Shown here in pieces: positions 28,444 through 37,359 of a DNA stretch of 64,000 bases. Below the pieces are notes generated by a model that was not told the DNA's origin, ran no database searches, and saw only the letters and a list, made by a program, of their open reading frames with translations. How positions within the stretch are numbered: the first letter of the stretch is position 1; each line of letters starts with the position of its first letter. Made by a program: the position numbers and the translations under genes. The stretch spans positions 1-64,000 of the forward strand of contig JAFQDD010000010.1 of the NCBI GenBank assembly GCA_017416145.1. Direction: 5' to 3'. Origin of the DNA: Spirochaetaceae bacterium (GTDB lineage: Bacteria; Spirochaetota; Spirochaetia; Treponematales; Treponemataceae).

Positions 28444-30678
28444 ATGGCAACGGAAAAAACAATTAGGGAACAATTACACGAAACAGCACTAAAAGCTCCT
28501 CAATCAAGCGGCGTTTATCTTTGGCGAAATGCAGAAAACACCATTTTGTACGTTGGAAAAGCTAAAAACCTAAAAAACCGACTTTCCTCCTATTTTTCTG
28601 GTCAAAAGGATATTAAAACTCGGATTCTAATTTCCAGAGCCACATCCATTGAATATATTGTTACAAGCAACGAATACGAAGCTTTAATTTTAGAAAACAA
28701 TTTGATAAAACAGCACAATCCCCGATTCAACATAGATTTGAAAGACGGGAAAACTTATCCTGTTTTACGCATTACAAACGAAAAATTTCCCAGAGTTTTT
28801 AAAACTCGCTACATCATAAAAGATGGCTCCCAATATTTTGGTCCATACCCAAACGTAAATGCTTTAGACACATTTTTGGAAATGGTAAAAGCAAAATATC
28901 CCTTACGACAATGCAAAATCCTAAAAAAACGAGATAATCCTTGTCTTTATTACCACATTGGAAAATGCTCAGCCCCTTGTTGCGAAAAAATTTCCAAAGA
29001 GTCCTATATGGAATTTATCGAAGAAATTACACACTTTCTTGAAGTAAATCCACAGGAAAATCTAAAAATCCTAGAAGCTGAAATGAAAGAGGCTGCAAAA
29101 AAACTGGATTTTGAAAAGGCTGCCCGACTTCGAGACGGAATAAACGCTGTAAAAGTTTTATTGATGAAAAATCTTGTTTCCGATTTCGACCCAAATTCCA
29201 GAGATTACATTGGTTATGCCACAGAAGGAAGCCTTGTTTCTTTTGCAGTTTTAAAAATGCGAAATGGAAAACTAGAATCAAGAGATTTATTCCGCACTCT
29301 TTCATTAAAAGATGATGATGAAATAATGTCTGAGTTTTTTCCAGCTTTTTACACAGAAAAAGAACTGGTTCCAGCAAATATTTTTGTGCCACCAAAAACT
29401 GATGTTAAACTTTTACGCCAATGGCTAAAAGAAACCTTTAATATTCGGCCAAAAATCACCTTGGTGGGAAAAAGCGAAAAAATAGAAAATCGCCACAGAG
29501 CTAGTTTTGAAATGGCAAATCACAACGCAAAAGAAGATATTATCCGTCGTCTTCGAGAACGGGGAGATATACCAGCTTTAAAAGAATTGCAACAACTTTT
29601 AGATTTACCAGTCTTACCGCTTCGCATTGAAGGATTTGATATTGCCCACTTACACGGAAAATATCCTGTGGCAAGTTTAATCAGTTTTTACAACGGAAAT
29701 CCAGACAAAAAAAATTATCGCTATTTTCGCTTAAAAACCACAGATGGCATAATCGACGACTTTGCTTCTATGAAAGAAGCCACCACAAGGCGCTACACCA
29801 GATTGTTAAACGAAAAAGCTGATTTACCAGATTTAATTATGGTAGACGGTGGAATTGGCCAAGTAAACGCTGTAAAAGAAGTGCTTTCTGCCTTGGATTT
29901 AGACATTCCTCTAGTGGGTCTTGCTGAAAAAAATGAAGAGCTTTATTTCCCTGGAAATTCCACCCCTTTGGTTTTACCTCGCAGAAGTGATGCCTTACGG
30001 CTTTTGCAACGGGTTCGAGATGAAACTCACCGTTTTGCCACAACCCAAAACCAGAAGCTTCGTTCCAAAGAAAATGTGGTTTCTCGCTTTGAAAAATTGC
30101 CAAACATAGGGAAAAAACGGGCTAAACTTATTTATAAAACTTGGAAAACATTATCGGCTTTTGAAGCTGTTTGTAAGTCTGCCCCAGAAGAAGTTTCTGA
30201 AACTCTAGCAATGCCCATTTCAAAAGTAGAAGAAGCAAGACTTGGGGCAAAGATTCTTTTACAAGAAGCCGCCGAAAAACAACAAACCGCAAAAGCCGCC
30301 GGCGTTACAGGAATGGTGCGACCTCACAGCAAGGAAAACTCTTTTACAGAAGAACTTGCTAGACAAGCACTACAAAGCGACGGCGGCGGTCACAGCGGAA
30401 AAGCTATTTCTTCAGAAGAAGCTGGTGCAGCTCAACAAGGTGGCGGCTTTCACAGCGGAAAAGCGATTTCTCTAGAAAAAGCTGGTGCAGCTCAACAAGG
30501 TAGCGGCGGTCACAGCGGAAAAACGATTTCTCTAGAAAAAGCTGGTGCAGAAAAAACCGCCCCTACTCGTGCAGCAAAAAACGCTAAAAATGCCCCAGAA
30601 ACTAGCTATCTTTCTTCTCTTGCCGCTTCTGCCTTAGAAGATACTCTAGAAGCCGCTGAACCAGAACAAAAATATTAA
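28444..30678 (+). CDS. uvrC: Excinuclease ABC subunit C with repetitive C-terminal tail
   Basis: Makes the two incisions in nucleotide excision repair after UvrAB damage recognition. The GIY-YIG nuclease domain (SSGVYLWRNAENTILYVGKAKNLKNRL) is at ~20-100, the UVR motif (AKKLDFEKAARLRDGI) at ~215-240, the RNase H-like endonuclease with FDIAHLHG and MVDGGIGQ at ~390-500, and the helix-hairpin-helix region with LPNIGKKRAKLIYKTW near ~555. Standard UvrC ends near 600-620; this one has ~120 extra residues, including nearly three copies of a 20-residue Gly/His/Ser/Ala-rich repeat. AGGA precedes the ATG. Confidence 0.93.
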   Translation: MATEKTIREQLHETALKAPQSSGVYLWRNAENTILYVGKAKNLKNRLSSYFSGQKDIKTRILISRATSIEYIVTSNEYEALILENNLIKQHNPRFNIDLKDGKTYPVLRITNEKFPRVFKTRYIIKDGSQYFGPYPNVNALDTFLEMVKAKYPLRQCKILKKRDNPCLYYHIGKCSAPCCEKISKESYMEFIEEITHFLEVNPQENLKILEAEMKEAAKKLDFEKAARLRDGINAVKVLLMKNLVSDFDPNSRDYIGYATEGSLVSFAVLKMRNGKLESRDLFRTLSLKDDDEIMSEFFPAFYTEKELVPANIFVPPKTDVKLLRQWLKETFNIRPKITLVGKSEKIENRHRASFEMANHNAKEDIIRRLRERGDIPALKELQQLLDLPVLPLRIEGFDIAHLHGKYPVASLISFYNGNPDKKNYRYFRLKTTDGIIDDFASMKEATTRRYTRLLNEKADLPDLIMVDGGIGQVNAVKEVLSALDLDIPLVGLAEKNEELYFPGNSTPLVLPRRSDALRLLQRVRDETHRFATTQNQKLRSKENVVSRFEKLPNIGKKRAKLIYKTWKTLSAFEAVCKSAPEEVSETLAMPISKVEEARLGAKILLQEAAEKQQTAKAAGVTGMVRPHSKENSFTEELARQALQSDGGGHSGKAISSEEAGAAQQGGGFHSGKAISLEKAGAAQQGSGGHSGKTISLEKAGAEKTAPTRAAKNAKNAPETSYLSSLAASALEDTLEAAEPEQKY
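30381..30550 (+). repeat. 60-bp tandem repeat inside the uvrC 3' end
   Basis: Three units (the last partial) with an exact 60-base period. CACAGCGGAAAA recurs at 30391, 30451 and 30511, and GCTGGTGCAG at 30421, 30481 and 30541. Each unit encodes GGGHSGKAISLEKAGAAQQG-like residues in frame, so copy-number changes keep the reading frame. Confidence 0.9.
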
Positions 30679-30750
30679 CAATTTGTTATTTTTTTATTTT
30701 TTTTAAAATCTAGTACTTTTTTCATTTTAGAAGTGTGTTATAATTAACGT

Positions 30751-32637
30751 ATGTCAATTTCACTAGGTTTTATTTTATCATTTGTGCCAGTAGCTATATC
30801 TGGTTCTTTATTATTACGTTGGTTTCAGTTAGCTTTTCTTTACAACACTTTGGATAAGTATTTTTCTGATATCGGAATCACTTTGGGAGTTACAGTTTTA
30901 TTAGTAATTATTGCAAGTATTATCGTTTGCCTGAAATTGAAACCCTTTGATGCCATAGTAAAACGCATATCCTCTGGCGGAGCAAAAGCCACAACAGACG
31001 AAAAAATCCAATGTCTTAAAATCCAAAGAACAATTACAAAAATTATGATAGTCGTATATTTCCTAGGATTTTTTGTTGGACAACTTGCAGTTTCAAGTAT
31101 AGAAGTTATCGTTGGAGTTACAGAGCTAAATATCGTAAATATTATGTTAGCAGTTGCTCAAGCAACTACTCTTGGAGCTTTATTTTTGCTCATTACCTTA
31201 AACGCATTTTCTAGTTTTATATCAAAATACAAAAAAATGCTTGAGATTCAAGACTTGTCAATCTTGGGGAAAAACAAAGAATTAAAAATCACCACCCAAG
31301 CTGGAATTATTTTTGGTTTCTCAATGGTTTTTGTAATCATCAACTTTTCAACTGTTCCAATGGGAATCCTAAATTCAAACATTGAATACACATTTGAAGA
31401 TTTTATCAGTCGAGCAGTAAAAGCCTCAGTTGTTTCTTTTGTTTGTGTATCTGTTCCATTTTGCATTTTCTTGCAAAGTTTGGATTCTCGCCTAAAAGAC
31501 ACAGCATCAAGAATTAGTGATATCGCTGGAAAGGGTGATTTATCAAATCGTATCAATATTTCATCAACTGATGATTTAGGTCAAGTTCTTAGCAATATTA
31601 ATGGATTGATTAACAATCTTTCTTCAATGGTTATCAATATGAAACAAGGAACTGGAGTGGTTTCCAATTCTGCAAAATCTTTGACAGATGTTGCAAATTC
31701 TGCGATTTCTGCTCTAGAAGACATGAAAGATGCCTTTTATTTAATTGACGAAAATGTAAAATCTCAAAATCAATATATTGAAATTGCAGATAAAAACGTT
31801 GAAGAATTAACTGCCGATGTTGAAACTGTTAAACATCACATTCAAGAACAAAGTGCAGCCATTCAACAAACCTCTGCATCAATTTCAGAAATGACTGCAA
31901 ATATTGCTTCTGTAGCTGATTTGACACAAAAAGCTGATGAAGTTTCCCAAAATCTTTCAAATGCTAGTACAATCGGTACAGAATCCATAAGCAATGCTAT
32001 GACTGCAATTTCCCAGATTCAACAAGCATCTTTAGAAGTACAAGATATTATCAAAGTAATTCAAAAGATTTCTTCTCAAACAAACTTATTGGCTATGAAT
32101 GCAGCAATCGAAGCAGCTCATGCTGGAGAAGTTGGAAAAGGTTTTGCCGTTGTTGCAGATGAAGTTCGCTCCCTTGCCACATCTTCTGGAAAAAGTGCAA
32201 CGGATATTCAGCAACACATCAAAGATATGGTTGACAAAATCAACAGTGGTGTTGAAGCTATGAATAGTGCCAGTGGAGCTTTCAAAGACATTGCAGGACA
32301 CGTTGATACAAACGTAAACCTTACAAAAACCATTGCTGCGGCTATGGACGAACAAAGAACTGGAGCAGAAGAAACTCTAAAAACTACTGCCGAAATTGTT
32401 GATGCAATCCACGCTATCCAAGTTCTAACAGAAAACGAAAGCAAAAACGCCTTGGCTCTAAAAGACGCTATGAAAAATGTTGTTAATGCTTCAAAACAGG
32501 CAGAAGAAGTTGTGGAAGCAAGTTCTGTTTCTTCAAATGCCCTACAAAACGCTTTGGATAAAGTTTCTGAGAGCATAAAAGACAACGAAAATGCCGTTGC
32601 ATCTATGAAAAAAGACATTGATATTTTCGTGGTATAA
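30751..32637 (+). CDS. Methyl-accepting chemotaxis protein, multi-pass membrane type
   Basis: Chemoreceptor signalling to CheA/CheW. The N-terminal ~260 residues hold about six transmembrane segments with no large periplasmic sensor domain, so it may sense within the membrane or cytosol. A HAMP-like segment (SLDSRLKDTASRISDIAGKGDLSNRI) leads to the methylation helices and the conserved hairpin tip [19 protein letters not shown] followed by [22 protein letters not shown] box at 30739-30744 ends six bases before the ATG, there is no good -35, and no Shine-Dalgarno sequence is present. A terminator follows the gene. Confidence 0.88.
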   Translation: MSISLGFILSFVPVAISGSLLLRWFQLAFLYNTLDKYFSDIGITLGVTVLLVIIASIIVCLKLKPFDAIVKRISSGGAKATTDEKIQCLKIQRTITKIMIVVYFLGFFVGQLAVSSIEVIVGVTELNIVNIMLAVAQATTLGALFLLITLNAFSSFISKYKKMLEIQDLSILGKNKELKITTQAGIIFGFSMVFVIINFSTVPMGILNSNIEYTFEDFISRAVKASVVSFVCVSVPFCIFLQSLDSRLKDTASRISDIAGKGDLSNRINISSTDDLGQVLSNINGLINNLSSMVINMKQGTGVVSNSAKSLTDVANSAISALEDMKDAFYLIDENVKSQNQYIEIADKNVEELTADVETVKHHIQEQSAAIQQTSASISEMTANIASVADLTQKADEVSQNLSNASTIGTESISNAMTAISQIQQASLEVQDIIKVIQKISSQTNLLAMNAAIEAAHAGEVGKGFAVVADEVRSLATSSGKSATDIQQHIKDMVDKINSGVEAMNSASGAFKDIAGHVDTNVNLTKTIAAAMDEQRTGAEETLKTTAEIVDAIHAIQVLTENESKNALALKDAMKNVVNASKQAEEVVEASSVSSNALQNALDKVSESIKDNENAVASMKKDIDIFVV

Positions 32638-32688
32638 CAATTTGATTTATTAACCAAATCATATTTTTATATTTTCAATATTTGAACT

Positions 32689-32727
32689 AAAAACTAGAAT
32701 TTGTAATATGCAAGTTCTAGTTTTTTT
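32689..32727 (+). terminator. Terminator after chemoreceptor gene
   Basis: Stem AAAAACTAGAA/TTCTAGTTTTT with an additional TTG/CAA pairing in the loop, ending in seven T residues on the + strand. Confidence 0.8.
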
Positions 32728-32770
32728 ATATCCGCAACATTTTTGCTCATTTTGCGTCTTGGAAAAACTA

Positions 32771-32799
32771 TTGCTCCAGCTAATCGAAAATTGTATATT
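32771..32799 (+). promoter_or_regulatory. pepF promoter, apparently leaderless
   Basis: TTGCTC at 32771-32776, a 17-base spacer, TATATT at 32794-32799, then exactly seven bases to the ATG at 32807. The predicted transcript begins at or within a base of the start codon, and no ribosome site is present. Confidence 0.6.
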
Positions 32800-32806
32800 A
32801 TCTTTT

Positions 32807-34597
32807 ATGAAAACAAATCCAAAAACAGATACAACAATTCCACGCTGGGATTTATCCAGCATTTACACAAGTTTTCAAGGCAATGACTTTGAAAACGCTA
32901 TGACAAAAGTTGCAGAAGGCAACAACAAACTAAACGCCCTACTTTCTGACTACAATCCAAATATCAACTTTGACAAATGGCTTATTTCTTACTTAGAAAT
33001 TGAAAATCAAATTGATGCTGAGTTTGAATCACTTTATGCTTACACAGAAGCAATTTCTAGCACAGATACCACAAACACAGAAAGTTTAAATATTATTTCA
33101 AAATTAGATGATATTAGCCTAGAACTTTCTAAAACTGAATTAACTTTCTTGGAAATCCTAAATCAAAACAAAGATAAAATCGGGGATTTTTGCCAAAATA
33201 ATGAAAAATTCGCTGAATATCAATATGTTTTAAATAAAAGGATATTAGGTTTTTCCCACAATATGTCAAAAGCTGAAGAAAATCTTGCAGAAGATTTACA
33301 GCGTACTGGGGGAGACGCTTGGAGCCGTTTGCAAGGACAAATTATCAGTAATCTTGTGGATAAAGAAACTGGCAAAACTTTTAACCAGCTTAGAAACGAG
33401 GCTTACAGCGATTCCAAAGAAACTAGAAAAACCGCTTACGAAAAAGAACTTGCTTTGCTAGAAGGAGCAAAAATCCCACTGGCAGCTTGTTTGAATAACC
33501 TAAAAGGTGCAACCGTTACCCTAAATCGTCGCCGAAACTGGACCGATGCCATTGAACGAAGCCTTTCCAGTGCAAGAATCAGCAAAAAAACTCTAGAATC
33601 TTTAATCGGTGCCATAGAAGACTCTCTTCCTTTCTGGCAAGACTACCTAAAAACCAAAGCCAACATTCTTGGCGACGGAGACGCACTTCCATTTTACGAT
33701 TTATTTGCTCCACTTCCAAACAAAAATCCTTCAGAAGAAAAAGTTTGGATCTTTGAAGAAGCAAAAAATTATATTATTGAACGATATTCAAGTTTTTCTT
33801 CTCACATGGGCGATTTTGCAAAAATGGCCTTTGAACAAAATTGGATAGACGCTGAAGTTCGTAAGGGAAAAGTGGGCGGCGCTTACTGTACAAGTTTTCC
33901 AGCCCACAAACAAGCTCGGGTTTTAACAAACTTTACAGGTACTTTTTCTGATATTTTGACTTTAGCCCACGAGCTTGGTCACGCTTACCACGATCATTGT
34001 ATTCACCACAAAGATTACGCCTTGCTTGGGTATCCTATGACATTGGCAGAAACCGCCAGTATTTTTGCAGAAACTATCGTTATGGAAGATATGCTTTCTA
34101 AAACAGAAGGATACGAAAAAGCAAAACTTGCTGAAATGCACTTAAGTGATGGCTGCCAAGTTCTAGTTGATATTTTAAGCCGCTTCTATTTTGAAAAATC
34201 AGTTTTTGAGAAAAAAGAAGCTGGTCTTGAATTAAGTGCAGAAGATTTTTGCAATTTGATGTTAGAGGCTCAGAATCGTTCCTACGGAAAAGGCTTAAAA
34301 GAGGATGAAAAACACAGTTTTATGTGGGCACAAAAAGTTCACTATTACAGTCCAGAACTTGATTTTTACAATTTCCCTTATGCCTTCGGACAACTTTTCG
34401 CCCTAGCCTTGTACGCTCGATACAAAAAAGAAGGAAAATCTTTTACAGAAGTTTACCAACAACTTCTAGCCACAACCGGAAGCAAATCCTGCGAAGAAGT
34501 TTGCAAAGAAGCTGGTTTTGACATCGAAACAAAAGATTTCTGGCTTTCTGGAATTAAAGAATTCCAAAGTAATTTGGACATTTTGAAAGAATATTAA
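32807..34597 (+). CDS. pepF: M3B family oligoendopeptidase F-like metallopeptidase
   Basis: Cytosolic zinc endopeptidase that degrades oligopeptides. The zinc-binding HExxH motif is AHELGHAYHD near residue 390, with the downstream Glu in AETASIFAET completing the site. The 596 residues match the PepF/M3B family. I start at the ATG at 32807; the frame is open for 33 codons upstream but that part overlaps the previous terminator and the promoter, so it is not coding. A terminator lies 27 bases after the stop. Confidence 0.9.
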   Translation: MKTNPKTDTTIPRWDLSSIYTSFQGNDFENAMTKVAEGNNKLNALLSDYNPNINFDKWLISYLEIENQIDAEFESLYAYTEAISSTDTTNTESLNIISKLDDISLELSKTELTFLEILNQNKDKIGDFCQNNEKFAEYQYVLNKRILGFSHNMSKAEENLAEDLQRTGGDAWSRLQGQIISNLVDKETGKTFNQLRNEAYSDSKETRKTAYEKELALLEGAKIPLAACLNNLKGATVTLNRRRNWTDAIERSLSSARISKKTLESLIGAIEDSLPFWQDYLKTKANILGDGDALPFYDLFAPLPNKNPSEEKVWIFEEAKNYIIERYSSFSSHMGDFAKMAFEQNWIDAEVRKGKVGGAYCTSFPAHKQARVLTNFTGTFSDILTLAHELGHAYHDHCIHHKDYALLGYPMTLAETASIFAETIVMEDMLSKTEGYEKAKLAEMHLSDGCQVLVDILSRFYFEKSVFEKKEAGLELSAEDFCNLMLEAQNRSYGKGLKEDEKHSFMWAQKVHYYSPELDFYNFPYAFGQLFALALYARYKKEGKSFTEVYQQLLATTGSKSCEEVCKEAGFDIETKDFWLSGIKEFQSNLDILKEY

Positions 34598-34624
34598 AAA
34601 AAAGAATAGAAAATCTTAGAAAAC

Positions 34625-34665
34625 AAAAAGCGAGTAAGAATTCAAAAAAACTTACTCGCTTTTTT
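34625..34665. terminator. Terminator after pepF
   Basis: Stem AAAAAGCGAGTAAG/CTTACTCGCTTTTT with a 12-base loop and a T run on the + strand; symmetric enough to act on both strands. Confidence 0.88.
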
Positions 34666-34729
34666 CGCATAATATATTTTTATATACATTTTTTTCTAAA
34701 TTACCATTCCCAACTCCAAGAAAGGGAGT

Positions 34730-34823
34730 CCAGAGGTTCTCCTCTGGTCGTTCTTTTGGGAAAGAGAGGAGCACGAGGAGAGAAAACCCGTTTTATCGAA
34801 AAAAATGGGTTTTCTCTCCTCGT
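34730..34823 (-). repeat. Paired-hairpin intergenic element downstream of serA
   Basis: Two palindromes: CCAGAGG-TTCT-CCTCTGG (34730-34747) and a 16-bp perfect stem CGAGGAGAGAAAACCC/GGGTTTTCTCTCCTCG (34776-34791 with 34808-34823). The larger lies five bases after the serA stop. A related two-hairpin arrangement with different arm sequences occurs at 49341-49437. No T run follows, so it is not a simple terminator. Confidence 0.6.
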
Positions 34824-34828
34824 AAGTA

Positions 34829-36007
34829 CTAACCAGCTATACAGCGAACGTTAATAACACCTTCAATTGATTTTAGCTTAGCCACAACATCATCTGACAC
34901 TGGGCAAGAAACGTCAATCAAGTTATAAGCCAAATCTGCACGATTTTGGTTTACCATTCCTTCGATATTTAGCTTTGCATCAGCCAAGATTGTAGAAATC
35001 TGACCAACCATGTTTGGAACGTTTTTGTTAGCAATACACAAACGAGTTCCACTAGCTGGAATTTGTGCATCCAAATATGTTTTTGGGAAGTTTACAGAGT
35101 TTACAATATTTCCTCTTTCTAGGAAATCTTTTAGTTGTTTTACAGCCATAAAAGCACAGTTATCTTCTGCTTCTGGAGTTGAAGCTCCCAAGTGTGGAAG
35201 ACAAATTACTTTATCATTTGCTAAAAGTTCTTCGTCTGTAAAGTCTGTAATGTATTGAGCAATTTTTCCAGCTTCAATTGCAGCAATTACGTCTTTGTTT
35301 ACAACCAAACCACCACGAGCAAAGTTCAAAAGACGAACGCCTTTTTTCATCATATTGATTCTGTCAGCGTTGATAAATCCCTTTGTGTCGTTTGTTTGTG
35401 GAATGTGCAAAGAAACGTAATCAGATTTTGAAAGTAGTGATTCTAAGCTTTCTGCCTTGTGAACAGCACGACTCAAAGACCAAGCTGCATCAACAGAAAT
35501 GTATGGGTCATAACCAATAACATCCATTCCAAGACCGATTGCTGTGTTTGCAACCATTGCACCAATTGCACCAAGACCGATTACACCAAGAGTTTTTCCC
35601 TTGATTTCTGGTCCAACAAATTGACTTTTGCCTTTTTCTGCTAAATCTGGGATTTCGTCCCCTTTTCCAGCAAGAGTTTTTGCCCATTCTGCAGCCTTGT
35701 GAACAGGACGGCTAGAAAATAGCAAAGCAGCAATTACAAGTTCTTTTACAGCGTTTGCATTTGCACCAGGAGTGTTAAAAACTACAACACCTTTTTCTGT
35801 CATTGCAGGAATTGGAATATTGTTTACACCAGCTCCAGCACGAGCAACAGCTTTTACAGAAGCTGGAAGTTCCATAGAGTGCATATCAGCACTGCGTAGA
35901 AGAATTGCATCTGGATTTAAGATTTCTGAAGCAATTTCATAATCATCCCGTGGGAAATTAGCTAAACCTTCAGCAGAAATTTTATTTAATGTTTGAATCT
36001 TGAACAT
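34829..36007 (-). CDS. serA: D-3-phosphoglycerate dehydrogenase
   Basis: Oxidises 3-phosphoglycerate to 3-phosphohydroxypyruvate with NAD+, the first step of serine synthesis. The Rossmann motif GVIGLGAIGAMVA is at ~142, with the D-2-hydroxyacid dehydrogenase signature further on; catalytic Arg, Glu and His lie in the LNFARGGLVV, TDFTDEEL and CLPHLGAST segments. A C-terminal ACT domain (~320-392) probably senses serine. It lacks the long intervening domain, so it is the short ~390-residue type. It lies 69 bases after serC on the same strand and shares its transcript and leader control. Confidence 0.92.
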   Translation of the reverse strand: MFKIQTLNKISAEGLANFPRDDYEIASEILNPDAILLRSADMHSMELPASVKAVARAGAGVNNIPIPAMTEKGVVVFNTPGANANAVKELVIAALLFSSRPVHKAAEWAKTLAGKGDEIPDLAEKGKSQFVGPEIKGKTLGVIGLGAIGAMVANTAIGLGMDVIGYDPYISVDAAWSLSRAVHKAESLESLLSKSDYVSLHIPQTNDTKGFINADRINMMKKGVRLLNFARGGLVVNKDVIAAIEAGKIAQYITDFTDEELLANDKVICLPHLGASTPEAEDNCAFMAVKQLKDFLERGNIVNSVNFPKTYLDAQIPASGTRLCIANKNVPNMVGQISTILADAKLNIEGMVNQNRADLAYNLIDVSCPVSDDVVAKLKSIEGVINVRCIAG

Positions 36008-36076
36008 TGTTTTATCCTTTTAGATTGATTTTTGAATTTTAGGGGATTTTAACATCAATCCCAAAATCCATGATTT

Positions 36077-37183
36077 TTAGTTTTCTTTTGCAAATTTGTC
36101 CATGAAAGCGATAAGAGCTTTTACACCTTCTAAAGACATTGCATTGTAAATTGAAGCTCTCATTCCACCAACAAGGCGGTGTCCAGCTAAGTTTACAAGA
36201 CCAGCAGCTGCTGCTTCTGCAACAAATTTTTTATTGATTGCAGTTGCTTCTTCTCCATCATATTTTGTTAAGAATGGAATGTTCATCAAAGAACGGCTAC
36301 CTTTTTCTGCTGTTGCATGGTAGAAATCAGAATTATCAAGATAATCGTAGAATAAGTCTGCTTTTTCTTGATTGCGTTTTGCCATTCCTTCAGCACCACC
36401 ATTTTTCTTAATCCATTTAAGAACTTTTCCCATCATGTAGATTGTGTAACATGGTGGTGTGTTGTACATAGAACCTGCATCTGCGTGGATTTTGTACTGT
36501 AGCATTGTTGGTGTGTTTTCTACAGGCATTGTTTCTGGAATCAAATCTTCTCTGATGATAACAAGAGTTACACCTGCAGGAGCCAAGTTCTTTTGAGCAC
36601 CAGCGTAAACTACACCGAATTTTGAAATATCAAGTGGTTCAGAAAGAATACAACTTGAAGCGTCAGTTACTAGAGGAATTTCGCTTCCGTCTGGACGTTT
36701 TGCTTCTGGGATATAAGACCATTTTGTTCCCATAATTGTGTTGTTCATTGTGTAGTGAACATAGTCGTAATCTCCAACAATTGGTTCAACTTTTGGAATG
36801 TATGAGAAAGTTTTGTCTTCACTTGTAGCCAAAACATCAACTGTTAAATATTTTTTTGCTTCTGCAATAGCTTTTTTTGACCAAACACCAGTGTTGATAT
36901 AAGCTGCTTTTCCGTTTTTCTTAAGGTTCATTGGAATCATAGCAAATTGTGTACTTGCTCCACCTTGTAAGAAAAGAACCTTGTAGTTTTCTGGAACAGC
37001 CAAAAGTTCACGAACCAAAGCTTCACATTCAGCAATAATTGGTTCATAAGCCTTTGAACGGTGAGACATTTCCATTACAGATTGTCCTGTTCCATTGCAA
37101 TCAAGCATTTCTGCTGCTGCTTCATTTAATACTTCCTCTGGTAATGCAGATGGTCCTGCTGAAAAGTTAAATACACGTGCCAT
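36077..37183 (-). CDS. serC: Phosphoserine aminotransferase
   Basis: PLP-dependent transamination of phosphohydroxypyruvate to phosphoserine, step two of serine synthesis. The start RVFNFSAGPSALPEEVL is the family hallmark. The PLP lysine lies in VVYAGAQKNLAPAG, and GGMRASIYNAM is the conserved C-terminal motif. Length (368 residues) is canonical. I start at ATG 37183, where AGGAG is five bases upstream; the frame is open for 41 codons further but those fall in the structured leader. serA follows on the same strand. Confidence 0.95.
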   Translation of the reverse strand: MARVFNFSAGPSALPEEVLNEAAAEMLDCNGTGQSVMEMSHRSKAYEPIIAECEALVRELLAVPENYKVLFLQGGASTQFAMIPMNLKKNGKAAYINTGVWSKKAIAEAKKYLTVDVLATSEDKTFSYIPKVEPIVGDYDYVHYTMNNTIMGTKWSYIPEAKRPDGSEIPLVTDASSCILSEPLDISKFGVVYAGAQKNLAPAGVTLVIIREDLIPETMPVENTPTMLQYKIHADAGSMYNTPPCYTIYMMGKVLKWIKKNGGAEGMAKRNQEKADLFYDYLDNSDFYHATAEKGSRSLMNIPFLTKYDGEEATAINKKFVAEAAAAGLVNLAGHRLVGGMRASIYNAMSLEGVKALIAFMDKFAKEN

Positions 37184-37187
37184 AATT

Positions 37188-37340
37188 TCTCCTAAAAAAA
37201 GTTTATGAGGAAATATCAATTTCCGATTAAACTTTTTACGCTGTTTCGCAATGAAATGAGAAACAGCAATATATATGAAAGTTTGCAACGCAAACTTTAC
37301 AGACAAACACTTCGACGCTATTTTAGGAGAAGTGCTTGTC
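37188..37340 (-). promoter_or_regulatory. serC leader: serial hairpins ending in an intrinsic terminator
   Basis: On the - strand, between rex and serC, four hairpins occur in a row: a 12-bp stem GACAAGCACTTC/GAAGTGTTTGTC (37302-37340); AAAGTTTGC/GCAAACTTT (37278-37298); GCTGTTTC/GAAACAGC (37240-37267); and a terminator AAAAAGTTTA/TAAACTTTTT with inner GGAAAT/ATTTCC (37196-37237) and a T run. The T run abuts AGGAG of serC. The 3' arm of hairpin 2 can instead pair with the 5' arm of the terminator (AAACTTT with AAAGTTT), giving a possible antiterminator. Known riboswitch or T-box signatures were not recognised. Confidence 0.55.
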
Positions 37341-37359
37341 TCTATCTCCTATTAATAAA

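Noticed and set aside
30381-30550. Short regularly spaced repeats, possible CRISPR
   Set aside because: The repeats are contiguous, in frame within uvrC and without unique spacers; no cas genes in the window.
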